This document shows, piece by piece, positions 61,276-64,000 of a stretch of DNA of 64,000 nt. Origin of the DNA: Archilochus colubris. Lineage: Eukaryota; Chordata; Aves; Apodiformes; Trochilidae. The DNA lies in contig CM041084.1 in NCBI GenBank assembly GCA_023079485.1, positions 70,465,709-70,529,708 of the forward strand, read 5' to 3'. The number at the start of each line of letters is the position of its first letter. The stretch's first letter is position 1. The translations under genes and the position numbers were made by a program. Below the pieces are notes generated by a model. The model did no database searches, was not told the DNA's origin, and saw only the letters and a list, made by a program, of their open reading frames with translations.

Positions 61276-64000
61276 TTTAAGCCTTGGGGTGAAACTTAGG
61301 AATTGTGCTGAAATATTACTACAAATTCCCCAAGCAAAGCGAGAGAAATGCAACAAAAAATGGACCTGATCCTGCTTCTGTTGAAATCAAAGAAAATATA
61401 TTAAAGGAGGAGGAGGACAAAGAGAAGGAAAGGGTCCACTACAAAAAAATCACAGATTAAAATAATGTTGTTCCTGTGCATTCATTGACATCCATGCATT
61501 AAGACTGGACCAGCTTCACACTGAAAATTGTAACTTTCACCCAACAGTTTTACATTTAAGTTTATGAGATCTTTTATACCTGGAACTAGCTAAAATATGC
61601 TGACATTTTTTTAAGAGACAAGCACCAATGCAAAGAACTGGGTTGAGTGAGCATCTATATTTTGCCCCCAGGATTGTGGATTTTGTGCCCAGGTGTTCTT
61701 TCAGTGAATCAATGTTACACGTGAGCTGTAGCTAAATGCATCCATGTTCATTTCATTGAACACTGGCAATTTTATTCTACCTGTTTATGGCATTATTTTT
61801 AATTTCCAGCAGTTTTGTGGTTGCATAGTTTCCTCTTCCACATCAAATAGCTCACTAAACTCACCAAGAGCCAAGAAATTACTGTCAGCTATTTTTTACT
61901 TCTGTAACTAACAGCAGGGTTCTTTCTATTTTTCACATAAAGTTAATGGATGTAGCTTTTCCATTGCCACATTTATAAACAATTTGGTTTAGAAGCTGCT
62001 AAAGCATACTTGCAAAACATCATTTAGAGAGCGTAAGTACAGTATTTATGCAATATAGTGTTTATATCTGTGGAATGACAGACATGCTGTTTAAGGAGAT
62101 GTTGCCTTTCTGTCAAAAATTAGGCACTTGGCTATACTCAACAGTTATTCACTTGTTTATTGGTAGTTGTTATTTACATACCTCCTGTCTAATCTCTGTA
62201 TTCAGAGTTGTAGGCTTGGGAACCAACAGAGATACCTGTTATCATTTGCTGAGAATAGCAGCTCCTGCCTTGCTAAACTATCAGAGCAACCCAAATATCT
62301 CATTAATGTGTTTGGGGTTTTTTTTTATGTATAGATAATCAGCCCTCTTTCCTTTGGTTATTCTGTCAGTTTTGGCTTATGTTGGGTTCATTTAGTTTTA
62401 CAATGACATGCAGACATGTATCCACCTCTACCAACACATAAATACCTATAATTAATGGTAGGGGAATAATAAAAGTCCATTGTGCTTTTACAAATTATGT
62501 GTCAAGTTGCACCTGCCAAAGTCTGTCTCATTACACTTGAGCATGAGTCAGTTCAGTGTAAATAAAGTGGAGTTTTATTGTCCTTGTTGTTGATTAAACT
62601 AGTAGTAGCTGAAGTGAAGTGGAAAAGATGTTAGTGAAAAGGTTGTTGTTTAAAAAGAAAACAGTTGCACCTCTTAATAATACCCAAGTCCTCAGATAAC
62701 CATAGCAAAGGTTGCAGAGAAAGAAAGATGAGAGATGGAGATAGAAGAGAAAATAAGGTAGAAGGATGAATGGGAAGAAGCTTGGGGTGATGGGGCTATC
62801 AGGCTAAAAAAGACCAAGCAGCGGCGAGGGGCAAAATATGGTTAGGTCACCTGAATGTCTGTCTCTGAACAGCTGATGAGAAACAGTTTGCTTTCTTTTG
62901 CTTTTAATAGTTAATTCAAAGTGTAACCCCATTAAAATACAAAACTTTGTTCTGAAGCATAATCTCCTTTTACTGAGAAGGCGAATCAAATCCCTGAGTA
63001 TTGTGTCTTTTGACAAAATATCATGATTTCCATAGGTTGTTTTGAGGACATTGCAATATTTTGGCCATTTGAAATCAGATCAAGTTGTATCTTAGTTTAC
63101 AAGCTGTCAGTCCAGATCCATATTCTTTTTAATAACAACAAAAAACACGTTCAGTTTTTCTGGCTTTTACTTTTCATTTTTGTTGTATCATAAAGACTTG
63201 ATTTGGACTAGGTTTTGGATGCTTTCTTTCCCCTTAAGCACTTCTATGGAAAAAAAAAAAAATTGGTTTAGATTTAACAACAACAACAACAACATGTTAA
63301 TATATGTTGTTTGCCTGCTGTCCATACCACATGGCTGCAGAGGTTCCCTAAGACATAAGCTTAGAAGTCAGAAACTATATAGTGCCCAAGACCCTCATCT
63401 GGTTTAAATTAGCACCCAAAGAGTTTGCCAGTCCAGACAAATTTTCTCTTCCTCATCTTGCACATTAGATGCAGAAAGAGCATTTAGGAATAAAGGAGCT
63501 GAAATTTCGCTCCTCCTTCATTTACTTGCTACTTAAGTATTGATTATGTGTGCAGAGAAATAGACTGGAAAGTGGTAGTGGTCTGCAATACGTGGGAGTA
63601 TTGGAACAGAAAGCAATCCCCACAAAATTGTACTGATCACTAATACTGGAAGTTATCACTTACTGTTGTTACCTAAAAAATTTGTAGATGAAGGACACCA
63701 AGGGCAACGCATAAAGTAACAGACAAGGGGGTAACTTGAAGAGGATAAAAAAAATAGCAGAAAAGTTCCTTACTGATGGAACATTGTGGAAACAGCAAAC
63801 ATGAAACCTTTGTCCAATGTCTGTAGCTCTAGGAAGTAGTATAGTGTAAAGAAAAGTAAAAGCAGAGGTTATCTGTTTTTTCAAAGAAATTCCTCTGTGC
63901 TCAGAATAAACCAACAGGGAAATGGAATTCACTGTAAACAGCTGTTCTCACTGTCTGTATTTCAATCATTCTCCCCTGTTGGGAGCACAATACATTCACA
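61276..64000. other. No gene seen; unique sequence to window end
   Basis: Open frames are 96 codons or fewer and unremarkable. A run of A13 (63250-63262) and an (AAC)n repeat (63276-63293) are the only simple repeats of note. Confidence 0.55.
63276..63293. repeat. (AAC)6 microsatellite
   Basis: Six AAC units, about 14 bases downstream of an A13 run (63250-63262). A compound low-complexity patch. Confidence 0.9.

Noticed and set aside
1..64000. CRISPR arrays, operons, ribosome-binding sites, tRNA or rRNA genes
   Set aside because: No spaced direct-repeat array, no complete cloverleaf, no rRNA-like sequence and no prokaryote-like gene density. The composition and repeats are those of a vertebrate genome.

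Overview
The window looks like a gene-free stretch (intergenic or deep intronic) of a bird genome, most likely a passerine. The base composition is AT-rich and CpG-poor. No open frame exceeds about 144 codons, and none shows a recognisable domain or a convincing exon structure. All assignments come from reading the sequence and from remembered family consensus features; no search was run. The bird call rests on several fragments of the CR1 LINE, two of which keep the diagnostic 3' end that repeats ATTCTATG-like words. The passerine call rests on two LTR-type segments (37.88 kb and 60.52 kb) that resemble endogenous retroviral repeats I associate with songbird genomes; this second step is weaker.

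Layout. 1-8.3 kb is mostly unique AT-rich DNA with an alternating purine-pyrimidine run (2227-2257), a pyrimidine-rich block (2.3-2.63 kb) and a perfect hairpin (4325-4354). 8.29-12.05 kb holds two minus-strand CR1 3' ends and an older LINE-like relic. 12-23.8 kb has only simple repeats, hairpins and an opposed GT-rich/AC-rich pair at 22.28-22.63 kb. 23.77-24.97 kb is a 1.2 kb plus-strand CR1 remnant running from the reverse transcriptase to the 3' end. 30.56-31.63 kb is the most structured region: a plus-strand CR1 piece carrying the end of ORF1 (esterase-like) and the start of ORF2 (endonuclease), followed directly by a CR1 reverse transcriptase piece on the opposite strand. 37.88-38.06 kb is a degraded LTR. 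38-51.7 kb is mostly unique. 51.76-52.58 kb is the best-preserved CR1, 3' half, plus strand. 55.80-55.90 kb is a probable MIR SINE, an old tRNA-derived element. 60.24-61.28 kb is an endogenous retroviral LTR next to a primer-binding-site-like sequence, which places the element on the minus strand. The rest, to 64 kb, is unique with short homopolymers.

No host gene, rRNA, tRNA, CRISPR array or promoter can be supported. The coding remnants all belong to dead transposable elements with stops, frameshifts, deletions or lost catalytic residues. I found no clear sign of a new biological system. The best leads are the opposed CR1 composite at 31.4 kb, the LTR/primer-site junction at 60.5 kb, the MIR relic, and several perfect inverted or alternating sequences.
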